This document shows positions 42,806-50,732 of a stretch of 64,000 bases of DNA, piece after piece. This stretch comes from Lachnospiraceae bacterium. Lineage in GTDB: Bacteria > Bacillota > Clostridia > Lachnospirales > Lachnospiraceae. The translations under genes were made by a program, and so were the position numbers. The DNA lies in NCBI GenBank assembly GCA_021199235.1, contig JAJQIL010000037.1:1-64000 (forward strand), written 5' to 3'. The number at the start of each line of letters is the position of its first letter. Position 1 is the stretch's first letter. Under the pieces are notes generated by a model. It was not told the origin of the DNA, made no database searches, and worked only from the letters and a program-made list of their open reading frames with translations.

Positions 42806-44470
42806 TTACAGATCCAGATAATACTCGCAGGCGCCGATAACGAAGTTGGACGTACCGGATACGGTGTAGAAATCTGCCATTACCGGTGAATACACGCCTA
42901 CCTTGATCGCATAGCATCCGGCATAGCCAAGGGCGTTGTCATAGATGTACTGCATGATCTCGTTGGTGCCTTCCTCGCTGTAGGTATCAACATTAAATAC
43001 GGTGCTCAGCATCTCCTGGAACTCATCGTTCTCGTAGAAGCTTAAGTTGTAGCCGTCTGCATAGCCATGAGCGATTGCATAGGTCTTCATGAATCTGGAA
43101 ATTGCATAGTCCTTATCAGCGGAGCTGTAAATGAGGATATCCCACTGTGTCGCGTCGCCTGCCGTGTTCTCGATCAGCGCATGATCCAGTGTCACGATCT
43201 CGCTCTTGATGCCGGCGATCTCAAGGTAAGCCTGTACGACCTCGGCGATGGTATTCTTCTCAGAATTGTCCTCGGTGATGATCTTCAGCGTCTCGCCGTT
43301 GTAGCCGCTCTCTGCCAGATACTGTGCGGAAAGCTCCGGATCATAAACGGTGTTGTAGGTCTCCCAGGTATCCCAGTCAGACTGATAATCACCGACTACC
43401 GGTGCGCAGTCTACGGTACACGGATAGTATACGCGGCTGCCGAGCGCGTCAGCAAATGCCTCGGAATCCAGTGCGTAATAAACTGCCAGACGCATATTGA
43501 TGTCGCTCATCAGAGAATTGCTGCTCATGTTCGGAAGAATGGTCTGTGCCTGTGCATCCTCGTAGCAGTAAATGTTAAACTGACCTGCATAGTCGCCGCC
43601 CTCTTCGAAAAGGCTGAGACTGGTGTCATCAATTGCGCAGTAAGCGATGGTGCCGGATTCCAGGGCGATCAGTCTCATGGAATCATCCAGGATAAACTGA
43701 TACTCGATCGTCTGTACGTTGCTCTTCTGGCTCTGATACAGATTCTCCTCGGACTGCCAGTAATCATCTCTTGCTTCCAGGATGCAGGTAGCGCCTTCCT
43801 CATAGCTGGTGATCTTGTACGGGCCGGTGCCGATCGGATCTACGTTAAAGTTATGGCTCTCATATGCCGTCTGGCTTACGATATAGGTGCTGGCAAAAAT
43901 GTTATCAAATCCATCCAGGGAACTCATCTTCTGCTTAAAATGGAAGGTTACCTGATAAGTGTCGGTCGCTTCGCAGTAATCAAGATCATCAAAATCTCTT
44001 GCATTTCCGGAATCAATGTAGGTCTGGAAACTGAACACGACATCCTCCGCCGTAATTTCATTGCCGTCAGAGTCCGTCACGCCTTCATAAATGTTCATGA
44101 CCAGCTCCGTCTCGGTATCGTCCGTGTAAGCCCAGTCCTTCGCGATAATTCCGACAAAGTCGCCGTCGTCTGTCGCTACGACCAGAGTTTCAAATACTTC
44201 TACCGTGATCTCACTGGATTTGTTGAAGCTGTACGGATCCATGGAAGACGGCACCGTGCCAAGTCCGATGGTGATGTAGTCCAGCTTCTCATCCGAATTT
44301 GCGGTGGAAGTGCGGGATTCGTCCGCGGTCACTGAGGACAGCAGATCCCATTCATAGGAAGCCTCTTCCGCTTCCTCCGCAAACGCGGTCACGCCAAAGC
44401 TTCCCATTGCGACTGCAAGAGTTCCTGCCAAAAGGCTTTTCAGAACTCTTTTTCCGGTCATTGTTTTCAT
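42806..44470 (-). CDS. Family 5 (oligopeptide/nickel-type) substrate-binding protein without lipobox
   Basis: Binding protein of about 554 residues. After a signal segment ending VTAFAEE the mature part follows the family 5 pattern: LVMNIYEGVTDSDGNEITAEDVVFSF near 130, VDPIGTGPYKI near 215, and a final domain with LAESGYNGETLKI. No cysteine is present near the cleavage site, so it should be secreted or held by other means; Gram-positive binding proteins are normally lipoproteins. The ORF track starts 27 codons early; ATG 44470 has AAGGAGG. It is the last gene of the operon with two permeases and two ATPases. The ligand is unknown. Confidence 0.92.
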   Translation of the reverse strand: MKTMTGKRVLKSLLAGTLAVAMGSFGVTAFAEEAEEASYEWDLLSSVTADESRTSTANSDEKLDYITIGLGTVPSSMDPYSFNKSSEITVEVFETLVVATDDGDFVGIIAKDWAYTDDTETELVMNIYEGVTDSDGNEITAEDVVFSFQTYIDSGNARDFDDLDYCEATDTYQVTFHFKQKMSSLDGFDNIFASTYIVSQTAYESHNFNVDPIGTGPYKITSYEEGATCILEARDDYWQSEENLYQSQKSNVQTIEYQFILDDSMRLIALESGTIAYCAIDDTSLSLFEEGGDYAGQFNIYCYEDAQAQTILPNMSSNSLMSDINMRLAVYYALDSEAFADALGSRVYYPCTVDCAPVVGDYQSDWDTWETYNTVYDPELSAQYLAESGYNGETLKIITEDNSEKNTIAEVVQAYLEIAGIKSEIVTLDHALIENTAGDATQWDILIYSSADKDYAISRFMKTYAIAHGYADGYNLSFYENDEFQEMLSTVFNVDTYSEEGTNEIMQYIYDNALGYAGCYAIKVGVYSPVMADFYTVSGTSNFVIGACEYYLDL

Positions 44471-44634
44471 GATACTTTCCTCCTTAAATTTTTTATGTGA
44501 AACGCCGTCAGGCCGCTTCATTCTAAATATTGTATTATGGTTCAAAATCATTTCTCAATATTGCTCCGGAATCTGGCGATTCCGTCACATTCTCACATTC
44601 CATTCCTGACCGTTGATTCCCCGTATCATACAGA

Positions 44635-45594
44635 TCAGCTGTTGATTTCCTCCGCGCGGCAGCAGGATACAAAATGATCCTTCGAGAGCTCCCGCAGCTG
44701 CTGTGGCTCCTGACAGCGCTCTGTCGCGTATGGGCAGCGCGCCGCAAACCGGCACCCCGGCTTCGGGTTGATAGGGCTGGAGATCTCTCCCTTCAGCTGA
44801 ATCCGCTGCATCGGGTGATCCAGATCCGTTGACGGGATTGCGGAAAGAAGCGCTTTGGTATAAGGATGCAGAGAGCGGACAAACAGCTCTTTTGTCGGAC
44901 TCTTTTCCACCATCTGCCCCAGGTACATGACCACTATATGATCCGAGATCAGACGCACCACAGAAAGGTCATGGGTTACAAACATATAAGAGAGCTTCAT
45001 CTGGTCCTGCAGATCCATCAGGAGATTCAGTACCTGTGCCTGGATCGAAACATCCAGAGCCGATACCGGCTCATCACAGACGATAAATTCCGGATTCAAC
45101 GCAAGCGCGCGGGCGATCACGACTCTCTGCCTGCGGCCTCCGTCCAGCTCGTGCGGATAGGATCTCCTCAGACGCTCGTCGATACCGACGAGATCCATCA
45201 GTTTAACGCTCTCCTCCTGAAGCTGCTTTTTCGTATAGTGACCGGCGTATTTCATCGGCTCCGTCACCGCAGTGTCGATCGTCATACGGGGATTCAGGCT
45301 GGAATACGGATCCTGGAAAACAATCTGCATTTTTTCATGCACCTGTTTTAATTTATGCCCCTTTACATGCGTGATGTCCTCGCCGTTCAGTTTAATCACT
45401 CCGTCTGTCGCCTCCTGCAGACGGATAATCGTTCTTCCAAGGGTTGATTTTCCGCAGCCGGACTCACCAACGACTCCCAGAGTCTGCCCCTTTTCAATCG
45501 TAAAGGTCACATCATCCACCGCATGGTTCTGCGCACCGCCGGGACAGGGGAAGTATTTTTTTAAGTTTTGCACCTCAACAATCGGTTCCGCCAT
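44635..45594 (-). CDS. Oligopeptide-type ABC ATPase (DppF/OppF)
   Basis: Second ATPase of the importer, 319 residues: Walker A GESGCGKSTLG, Walker B IVCDEPVSALD near 180, and the C-terminal oligopeptide-type cysteine pattern CRFAARCPYATERC that binds an iron-sulfur cluster in some members. The signature is altered to LDGGRRQRV where family members usually have LSGGQRQR, which could weaken ATP hydrolysis. It is 3 bases from the partner ATPase gene. Confidence 0.94.
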   Translation of the reverse strand: MAEPIVEVQNLKKYFPCPGGAQNHAVDDVTFTIEKGQTLGVVGESGCGKSTLGRTIIRLQEATDGVIKLNGEDITHVKGHKLKQVHEKMQIVFQDPYSSLNPRMTIDTAVTEPMKYAGHYTKKQLQEESVKLMDLVGIDERLRRSYPHELDGGRRQRVVIARALALNPEFIVCDEPVSALDVSIQAQVLNLLMDLQDQMKLSYMFVTHDLSVVRLISDHIVVMYLGQMVEKSPTKELFVRSLHPYTKALLSAIPSTDLDHPMQRIQLKGEISSPINPKPGCRFAARCPYATERCQEPQQLRELSKDHFVSCCRAEEINS

Positions 45595-45597
45595 TTT

Positions 45598-46578
45598 TTA
45601 TCCCTCCTCAGTCTCTTTTAAACATTTGCAATAGTGGCCCGGAGCGACTTCTTTCATCGGAACCTCCGTGCGGAAGCATTCCTTTGTCGCATAGGGGCAC
45701 CGTTTCGCAAACCGGCATCCTTCCGGCAGATGAGTCGGATCAGGCGGCAGCCCCGGGATCGGAGTCAGTCTGGTCTCGTCCCCGGTCAGGCTCGGGATCG
45801 AGTTGAAAAGTCCTTTTGTATACGGATGCTTTGTCCGTCGGAACAGGTCTTCCTTTGACGCGTACTCGACGACCTCACCCGCATAGACGACTGCTACACT
45901 GTCGCAGGTCTCCGCGACCACACCCAGATCGTGAGTGATCAGGATCATAGAAGTGTTCTGTTTTGCCTGAAGCTCTTTGATCAGGTCCAGCACCTGTGCC
46001 TGGATCGTCACGTCCAGGGCGGTCGTCGGCTCGTCCGCCAGAATCAGATCCGGGCTGCAGGCCAGCGCCATGGCGATGACCACACGCTGCTTCATTCCGC
46101 CGGAAAACTGATGCGGATATTCTTTATAGCGTTCTCCCACGATGCCTACCATCTCCAGCAGCTCTTTGGTGCGCTCTACCGCCTCTTCCATCTTCATATG
46201 AGGATTGTGGATCTGCAGCACCTCGACGATCTGATCGCCCACCGTCATCAGCGGGTTCAGCGCCGTCATCGGATCCTGGAAAATCATCGCGATCTGATTG
46301 CCGCGCACCTTACGCATATCCTCCTCGCTCAAAGCGGTCAGATTCTTTCCATCGAGCCAGACCTCGCCGCCCTTGAATCTGGCCGGAGGTACCGGAAGAA
46401 TCCGTAAGATAGTCTTGGCGATCGTCGTCTTGCCGGCGCCGGTTTCTCCGACGAGGCCCAGCGTTTTTCCCTTTTCCAGATCAAAGGATACGTCATTGAC
46501 CGCATGTACAATATTTTTACCCTGTGTGTATTCTACCGTGATTCCCCTGACAGAGAGGAATTGATTTTTCTCAGCCAT
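45598..46578 (-). CDS. Oligopeptide-type ABC ATPase (DppD/OppD)
   Basis: First ATPase of the importer, 326 residues: Walker [12 protein letters not shown], signature [15 protein letters not shown], Walker [14 protein letters not shown], and the C-terminal [14 protein letters not shown] motif. It forms a heterodimer with the DppF-like subunit on the cytoplasmic side of the two permeases. Confidence 0.95.
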   Translation of the reverse strand: MAEKNQFLSVRGITVEYTQGKNIVHAVNDVSFDLEKGKTLGLVGETGAGKTTIAKTILRILPVPPARFKGGEVWLDGKNLTALSEEDMRKVRGNQIAMIFQDPMTALNPLMTVGDQIVEVLQIHNPHMKMEEAVERTKELLEMVGIVGERYKEYPHQFSGGMKQRVVIAMALACSPDLILADEPTTALDVTIQAQVLDLIKELQAKQNTSMILITHDLGVVAETCDSVAVVYAGEVVEYASKEDLFRRTKHPYTKGLFNSIPSLTGDETRLTPIPGLPPDPTHLPEGCRFAKRCPYATKECFRTEVPMKEVAPGHYCKCLKETEEG

Positions 46579-46593
46579 TGTATGTCCTCCTTA

Positions 46594-47571
46594 TCAGGAT
46601 CTCATCTTCGGATCCAGTGCGTCGCGCAGACCGTCGCCCATCAGGTTGATGGACAGTACGCAGATGGCAATCGCGATGCCCGGGAAAATCACCATATGCG
46701 GATATGCGCTGATGTAGCTGATGCCGTCGGAGAGCATTGCGCCCCATTCCGGTGTCGGCGGCTGAATACCAAGCCCTAAGTAGCTTAAGCCTGCAACCAT
46801 TGTGATGGAACCGCCGATCTTCATCGTGGTATTGACAATCGTCGGAGAGATGACATTCGGCAACAGGTGACGGAACATGATCACCCGCTTCGGGCAGTTA
46901 AAGGATTCTGCCGCCTCCACATACTCTTTTCCTCTCTCGCCCAGGATCTGGCCTCTCGTCATACGCGCGCCGTTCGGGATGGCACTGATGGAAAGAGAGA
47001 CGATGGTCTGCCAGAGGCCTGCTCCGAAGGATGCCGCTAAAAGCAGAGTCATCAGAGAGCCCGGAAGTGCGCCCCAGATATCACAGAAACGCATGATCAG
47101 GTCTTCTACTTTTCCTCCGAAATAGCCCGCGATGCTTCCCACAATTACACCGCCGACCGAGCCAACGATCGCGGCGGTAAGGCCAAGTGCCAGGGAATAT
47201 CTGCCGCCGTAGAGAAGTCTTGAGAAAATATCTCTTCCCAGCTTATCCGTCCCGCACAGGTGGGCAAGCGACGGCGTCGCGAAAGTATTTTTCAGATCAA
47301 CTTCAGTCGGTTTATAGGGGGCGATGACTGGTGCAAATACCAGCAGCAGTACCACGATCACAAACATGATGCCGCCGAGCTTCGCGCTCGGGCTGATAAA
47401 TACCCGCCGGAAGGTCTCCATGAAATTATTGAAGGCCGGGCTGTAATGCCGTCCGTGATGCTCTCCGTGATGTCCTCCATGATGCGGCCCCTTTTTGTGC
47501 GGTCCATGATCCTCCCCGTGAGGACCGTGATGTCCGCCTTTTTTCTCTAAATTCAGATCTTTTTCAGCCAT
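46594..47571 (-). CDS. Oligopeptide-type ABC permease (DppC) with His-rich N-terminus
   Basis: Permease of about 325 residues. Residues 14-42 form a tail of twelve histidines mixed with Gly, Pro and Lys (runs like HHGPHG and HHGEHHG) ahead of the first membrane helix; this is not part of the family core. The rest is standard: helices from about residue 70, and the coupling loop EAAESFNCPKRVIMFRHLLPN near 220. ATG 47571 has GGGAGGTGA at good spacing; the track's GTG 47583 sits on top of it. A metal-binding or pH-sensing role for the tail, perhaps for nickel or zinc, is inferred. Confidence 0.94.
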   Translation of the reverse strand: MAEKDLNLEKKGGHHGPHGEDHGPHKKGPHHGGHHGEHHGRHYSPAFNNFMETFRRVFISPSAKLGGIMFVIVVLLLVFAPVIAPYKPTEVDLKNTFATPSLAHLCGTDKLGRDIFSRLLYGGRYSLALGLTAAIVGSVGGVIVGSIAGYFGGKVEDLIMRFCDIWGALPGSLMTLLLAASFGAGLWQTIVSLSISAIPNGARMTRGQILGERGKEYVEAAESFNCPKRVIMFRHLLPNVISPTIVNTTMKIGGSITMVAGLSYLGLGIQPPTPEWGAMLSDGISYISAYPHMVIFPGIAIAICVLSINLMGDGLRDALDPKMRS

Positions 47572-47579
47572 GATACTGC

Positions 47580-48530
47580 TCACCTCCCTGATTTTTTGCC
47601 GGATGTATACTGGGCCTTGATACGCGGGTCAATCCATGCATAGACCAGATCCAGCAGCAGATAGACCAGTGCGGAAAACGTTGCAAAGAACAGCGTACAG
47701 CCGCGGATGATCGGGTAGTCGCGGTAGCTGATGCCATCAAGCAGGTAGAGTCCGACGCCCGGGATGGAAAACAGTCTCTCTACGATCGCAGAGCCGCATA
47801 CCACCAGAGCCAGGCTGCCGCCGAGCATCGTGATGACCGGCATCAGCGCGTTCGGCAGGATGTGCTTGCGGACGATCAGGTCTTCACTTTGCCCTTTCGC
47901 CCTCGCGGTAGTTACAAAGTCGGAATGAATGACCTCCAGCATACCGGAACGCATCAGTCTTGCCTGTCCGGCGATGCCGCCCATGACACCGGATACGATC
48001 GGAAGAATGTAATACTGCGGTCCGCCGATACCATAAGCCGGAAGCCAGTGAAGCTGAAGAGAAAACAGCAGTACAAACATCAGCGCTACCCACATATCCG
48101 GCAGGGATACCAGAACCATGCAGACACCCAGCACACCATAATCCTGCCAGTGTCCCTGATGCCGTGCCGCGAAGATTCCCAGCGGAATGCCGATCGCCAC
48201 TGTCAGGATCATCTGGCCGACGCCGATGATCGCCGTACGCGGCAGTCTCGAAAGGATGGTAGACATCACAGGCTCGTTGTAGGTCCAGGAAGTGCCCCAG
48301 TCCCACTTAATGAACGAGTTATAAAGGAAAGTCACAAGCTGCTGCAGGAAAGGCTTGTCTATTCCCAGCTTTGCCCGCAGAGCAGCCAGATCAGCGGCGC
48401 TCGCGTCGGAGCCGATCAGCTGTGCAGCCGGATCTCCCGGAGTGAAATAGGTCAGCAGGAAAATAATGATACCTGCACCGACCATAATAACGATCGACCA
48501 TAACAGTCTTTTTACAATGTATTTCCACAT
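47580..48530 (-). CDS. Oligopeptide-type ABC permease (DppB)
   Basis: Permease of about 316 residues with six helices, beginning MWKYIVKRLLWSIVIMVGAG. The family loop TTARAKGQSEDLIVRKHILPNAL near 205 couples to the ATPase, and the C-terminal block SIPGVGLYLLDGISYRDYPII is characteristic. ATG 48530 is better placed after AAGGAAGGG than the track start two codons upstream. It overlaps the next gene's ribosome binding site. Confidence 0.95.
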   Translation of the reverse strand: MWKYIVKRLLWSIVIMVGAGIIIFLLTYFTPGDPAAQLIGSDASAADLAALRAKLGIDKPFLQQLVTFLYNSFIKWDWGTSWTYNEPVMSTILSRLPRTAIIGVGQMILTVAIGIPLGIFAARHQGHWQDYGVLGVCMVLVSLPDMWVALMFVLLFSLQLHWLPAYGIGGPQYYILPIVSGVMGGIAGQARLMRSGMLEVIHSDFVTTARAKGQSEDLIVRKHILPNALMPVITMLGGSLALVVCGSAIVERLFSIPGVGLYLLDGISYRDYPIIRGCTLFFATFSALVYLLLDLVYAWIDPRIKAQYTSGKKSGR

Positions 48531-48548
48531 GTTCATCCCTTCCTTTCG

Positions 48549-49217
48549 TCAGCTGATCTCGATACCGGCTTTGCCTGCCTGTTCGCTTTCCTCTGTCTCG
48601 TATTTCGTTCTTATCTCGACGAAGCGTATCATCCAGAGGAGGCCCGCCGCTGCCACGAGGATCACCGCGTTTTGAATATGACGGACATCCAGGGCCCGTT
48701 CATAAACCGCGTAAATCAGCTTCGCCGCCGCCGTAGCTGCCAGTGACACGCTGCCGGCCAGGGTTACCTGCGTCATGCGGATGTGGCTGCCCTTGTATTC
48801 GCTGTAAACCATTTTTCTTCCGGCAAGCAGACCGCAGACATAGATATACGCCAGCCACAGAAACAGGAAGATGTCCACAGACTGGAGCACCGACACTGCC
48901 GTCGCGTAATTCGCGGCCAGCTGTCCGGTAAAGCAGGATGCATAATACAGGTAAACGGCTCCTGCAAGCAGGATGGCGTACAGAACTCGTTTTCCTATAT
49001 AGTCCGCCGTCTTTTCCTGATCCAGGTAATAGCATCCCGCGTAAAACCGTTCCACTTTTTTATGCTTTCCGTTCTGATCAGCGGTCGTATTTTCACGGTA
49101 GCCTTCAAAATAGCGGTGATAAAAGCCACTGTGCCAGGTACGGGCAGGCTGATCCTCATTCCAGGTGCGGTACATCAGCCTGTCAATTCTCCGGATAATC
49201 TGATCCTTCAGTTTCAT
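48549..49217 (-). CDS. Unrecognised four-helix membrane protein
   Basis: About 222 residues with no family I recognise. A basic and aromatic N-terminal half (RLMYRTWNEDQPARTWHSGFYHRYFEGY) precedes four hydrophobic segments near residues 75-95, 112-134, 148-170 and 182-202, ending in an acidic tail. The start at 49217 has AGGAGTGA. It lies 4 bases after the collagen-linker esterase and 18 bases before the DppB-like permease, so it belongs to the operon and may help localise either the esterase or the importer. Confidence 0.75.
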   Translation of the reverse strand: MKLKDQIIRRIDRLMYRTWNEDQPARTWHSGFYHRYFEGYRENTTADQNGKHKKVERFYAGCYYLDQEKTADYIGKRVLYAILLAGAVYLYYASCFTGQLAANYATAVSVLQSVDIFLFLWLAYIYVCGLLAGRKMVYSEYKGSHIRMTQVTLAGSVSLAATAAAKLIYAVYERALDVRHIQNAVILVAAAGLLWMIRFVEIRTKYETEESEQAGKAGIEIS

Positions 49218-49221
49218 ATGA

Positions 49222-50547
49222 TCACTCCTGTCCGCTTTCCCTGCGACTGGTAAAAAGCCAGTCCCTGACCGCCTCAATGCCGTAGGCTACCGGCCAGGTA
49301 CATACATGATTCGTCGCCGGGGTCACTTCCTTTTCCGGCGGTACTACCGAGCTGCCCTCAAATACGGTGTAACGGATCCGGTACGAATCCGATGCCGCCT
49401 TTGCCGCCGCTTCGTTGAGCAGCTGCGGATCCATTTTCGCGTCCCAGCGGTATCTGCCGATCAGGGCACCTTTTTCTTCGAAAGCAGAGGTGATGGCGTT
49501 CATACCGGGCAGAGCCTTTTTGTCGCCCTCCGATACCAGGATCCAGATATTCTGATTCCAGAGAACGCTGCTGCGCTCAGGATCCCACTGTCCCGCCACC
49601 AGCAGGAATCCCGCGAAGAATTCCGGATAGCGGATCCCCAGCTCCAGGGAAGCCATGCAGCCCTGTGACTGACCGGTTGTGTAAATGCGGTCCATGTCGA
49701 TGCTGTACTGTTCGGCGAGCAGATCAATCATGCGCTTAATCGTCTCAATCTCCGGATGAGCCACAAAGTCGTCATCTGTCAGTCGGATCCCCCTGGGAAT
49801 CTGTGGACAGAGGACAAAGCAGGGATGTTTTTTCTGTTCTTCAGGCGAAGCCCAGATCAGGCCGCCGTTCCCCTGCGCAAGTGCCAGCATCGGATTGTCT
49901 CCGCAGGGCCCCGCGTCATGAATGAACAGCACCAGCGGATACTTTTTCGCCGGGTCATACCCTTCGGGCACAAACAGGCTGAATTTCAGTGCTCCGAGCT
50001 TCATCTGACGGAAATCATCCGCTACCGGACAGAGCTTTTTGTTGGAAATGCGGAAGATGTCACTGCCTTTGCAAAGTTCGCCATTCACACCGAAGATATC
50101 GTCTTTCTGTTTCACAGAAACCTCTACCGGCCGCAGCTCCGCCGCCGAGCCTGCCGGGCCTCCCGGACCTCCCGGTCCTCCCGGACCTTCTGGTCCACCC
50201 GGACCTCCCGGACCGCCGGGACCTTTCGGACCATCCTTTGGCGGACCGCCCGGACCTGGTCCTTTTAAGCCGCCCGGTCCTTTGTCAATCTGCACACTGG
50301 CCGTCTCATCCTTCTCACTCAGCTGCAGCACCACATAGTTTCCGGAGCGGGCCGGCTCCTTTCCGCACGCATCTGCGCTGACATACGCGTTCAGAATCGT
50401 GCGCTGATCCGCCTCGAACCCCTCCGGGCTGACCTGACTGCCGACGACCTCGAAATCATATTCCAGAATTGCTCTGGAAATCACCATTCCGTCCGGCCGG
50501 TTGGATGTCATTGCCGTGATGTTTCTGATCGTTCCGTTTTTACCCAT
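49222..50547 (-). CDS. EstA-type esterase with collagen-like linker
   Basis: Protein of 441 residues: Ig-like domain (about 18-85; GNYVVLQLSEKDE), a Gly-Pro-Gly linker (about 87-133), and an alpha/beta-hydrolase with the oxyanion region YPLVLFIHDAG, the nucleophile elbow GQSQG near 280, and a C-terminal His in TNHVCTW. The C-terminal EAVRDWLF is shared with the paralogues at 2893 and 39784. No signal peptide is visible. It is the first gene of the ABC-importer operon, which argues that ester cleavage and uptake are linked. GGAGGCGAAAGG is its ribosome binding site. Confidence 0.88.
   Translation of the reverse strand: MGKNGTIRNITAMTSNRPDGMVISRAILEYDFEVVGSQVSPEGFEADQRTILNAYVSADACGKEPARSGNYVVLQLSEKDETASVQIDKGPGGLKGPGPGGPPKDGPKGPGGPGGPGGPEGPGGPGGPGGPAGSAAELRPVEVSVKQKDDIFGVNGELCKGSDIFRISNKKLCPVADDFRQMKLGALKFSLFVPEGYDPAKKYPLVLFIHDAGPCGDNPMLALAQGNGGLIWASPEEQKKHPCFVLCPQIPRGIRLTDDDFVAHPEIETIKRMIDLLAEQYSIDMDRIYTTGQSQGCMASLELGIRYPEFFAGFLLVAGQWDPERSSVLWNQNIWILVSEGDKKALPGMNAITSAFEEKGALIGRYRWDAKMDPQLLNEAAAKAASDSYRIRYTVFEGSSVVPPEKEVTPATNHVCTWPVAYGIEAVRDWLFTSRRESGQE
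50150..50285 (-). repeat. Tandem repeat encoding the collagen-like linker of the 441-residue esterase
   Basis: About 135 bases of GGNCC(N)GG units, less uniform than the 40722-41000 tract and interrupted by Lys, Asp and Glu codons. It sits at the same place in the protein as the longer tract of the 926-residue paralogue. Confidence 0.75.
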
Positions 50548-50732
50548 CCTTTCGCCTCCGTCTCCTTTTATCGTTCTTTTCGTCTATATTAGCTCTGGGC
50601 TTCGTTTCATCCAAACGTCCCACTGTCTCAATATACTCATGCCTGTATGACTTAATAAGCTCTGTCTGTTTTTTATCCTTTACAGATCCTTCAAAGCGTT
50701 CCTGTCTGCGTGCGTCCATGTCTGCATGGAGT

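Noticed and set aside
43067-44335. Plus-strand ORF of 422 residues
   Set aside because: It is antisense to the binding-protein gene; no ribosome binding site and no recognisable domains.
50039-50338. Plus-strand PPGPPG ORF
   Set aside because: It is antisense to the linker of the 441-residue esterase, for the same reasons.
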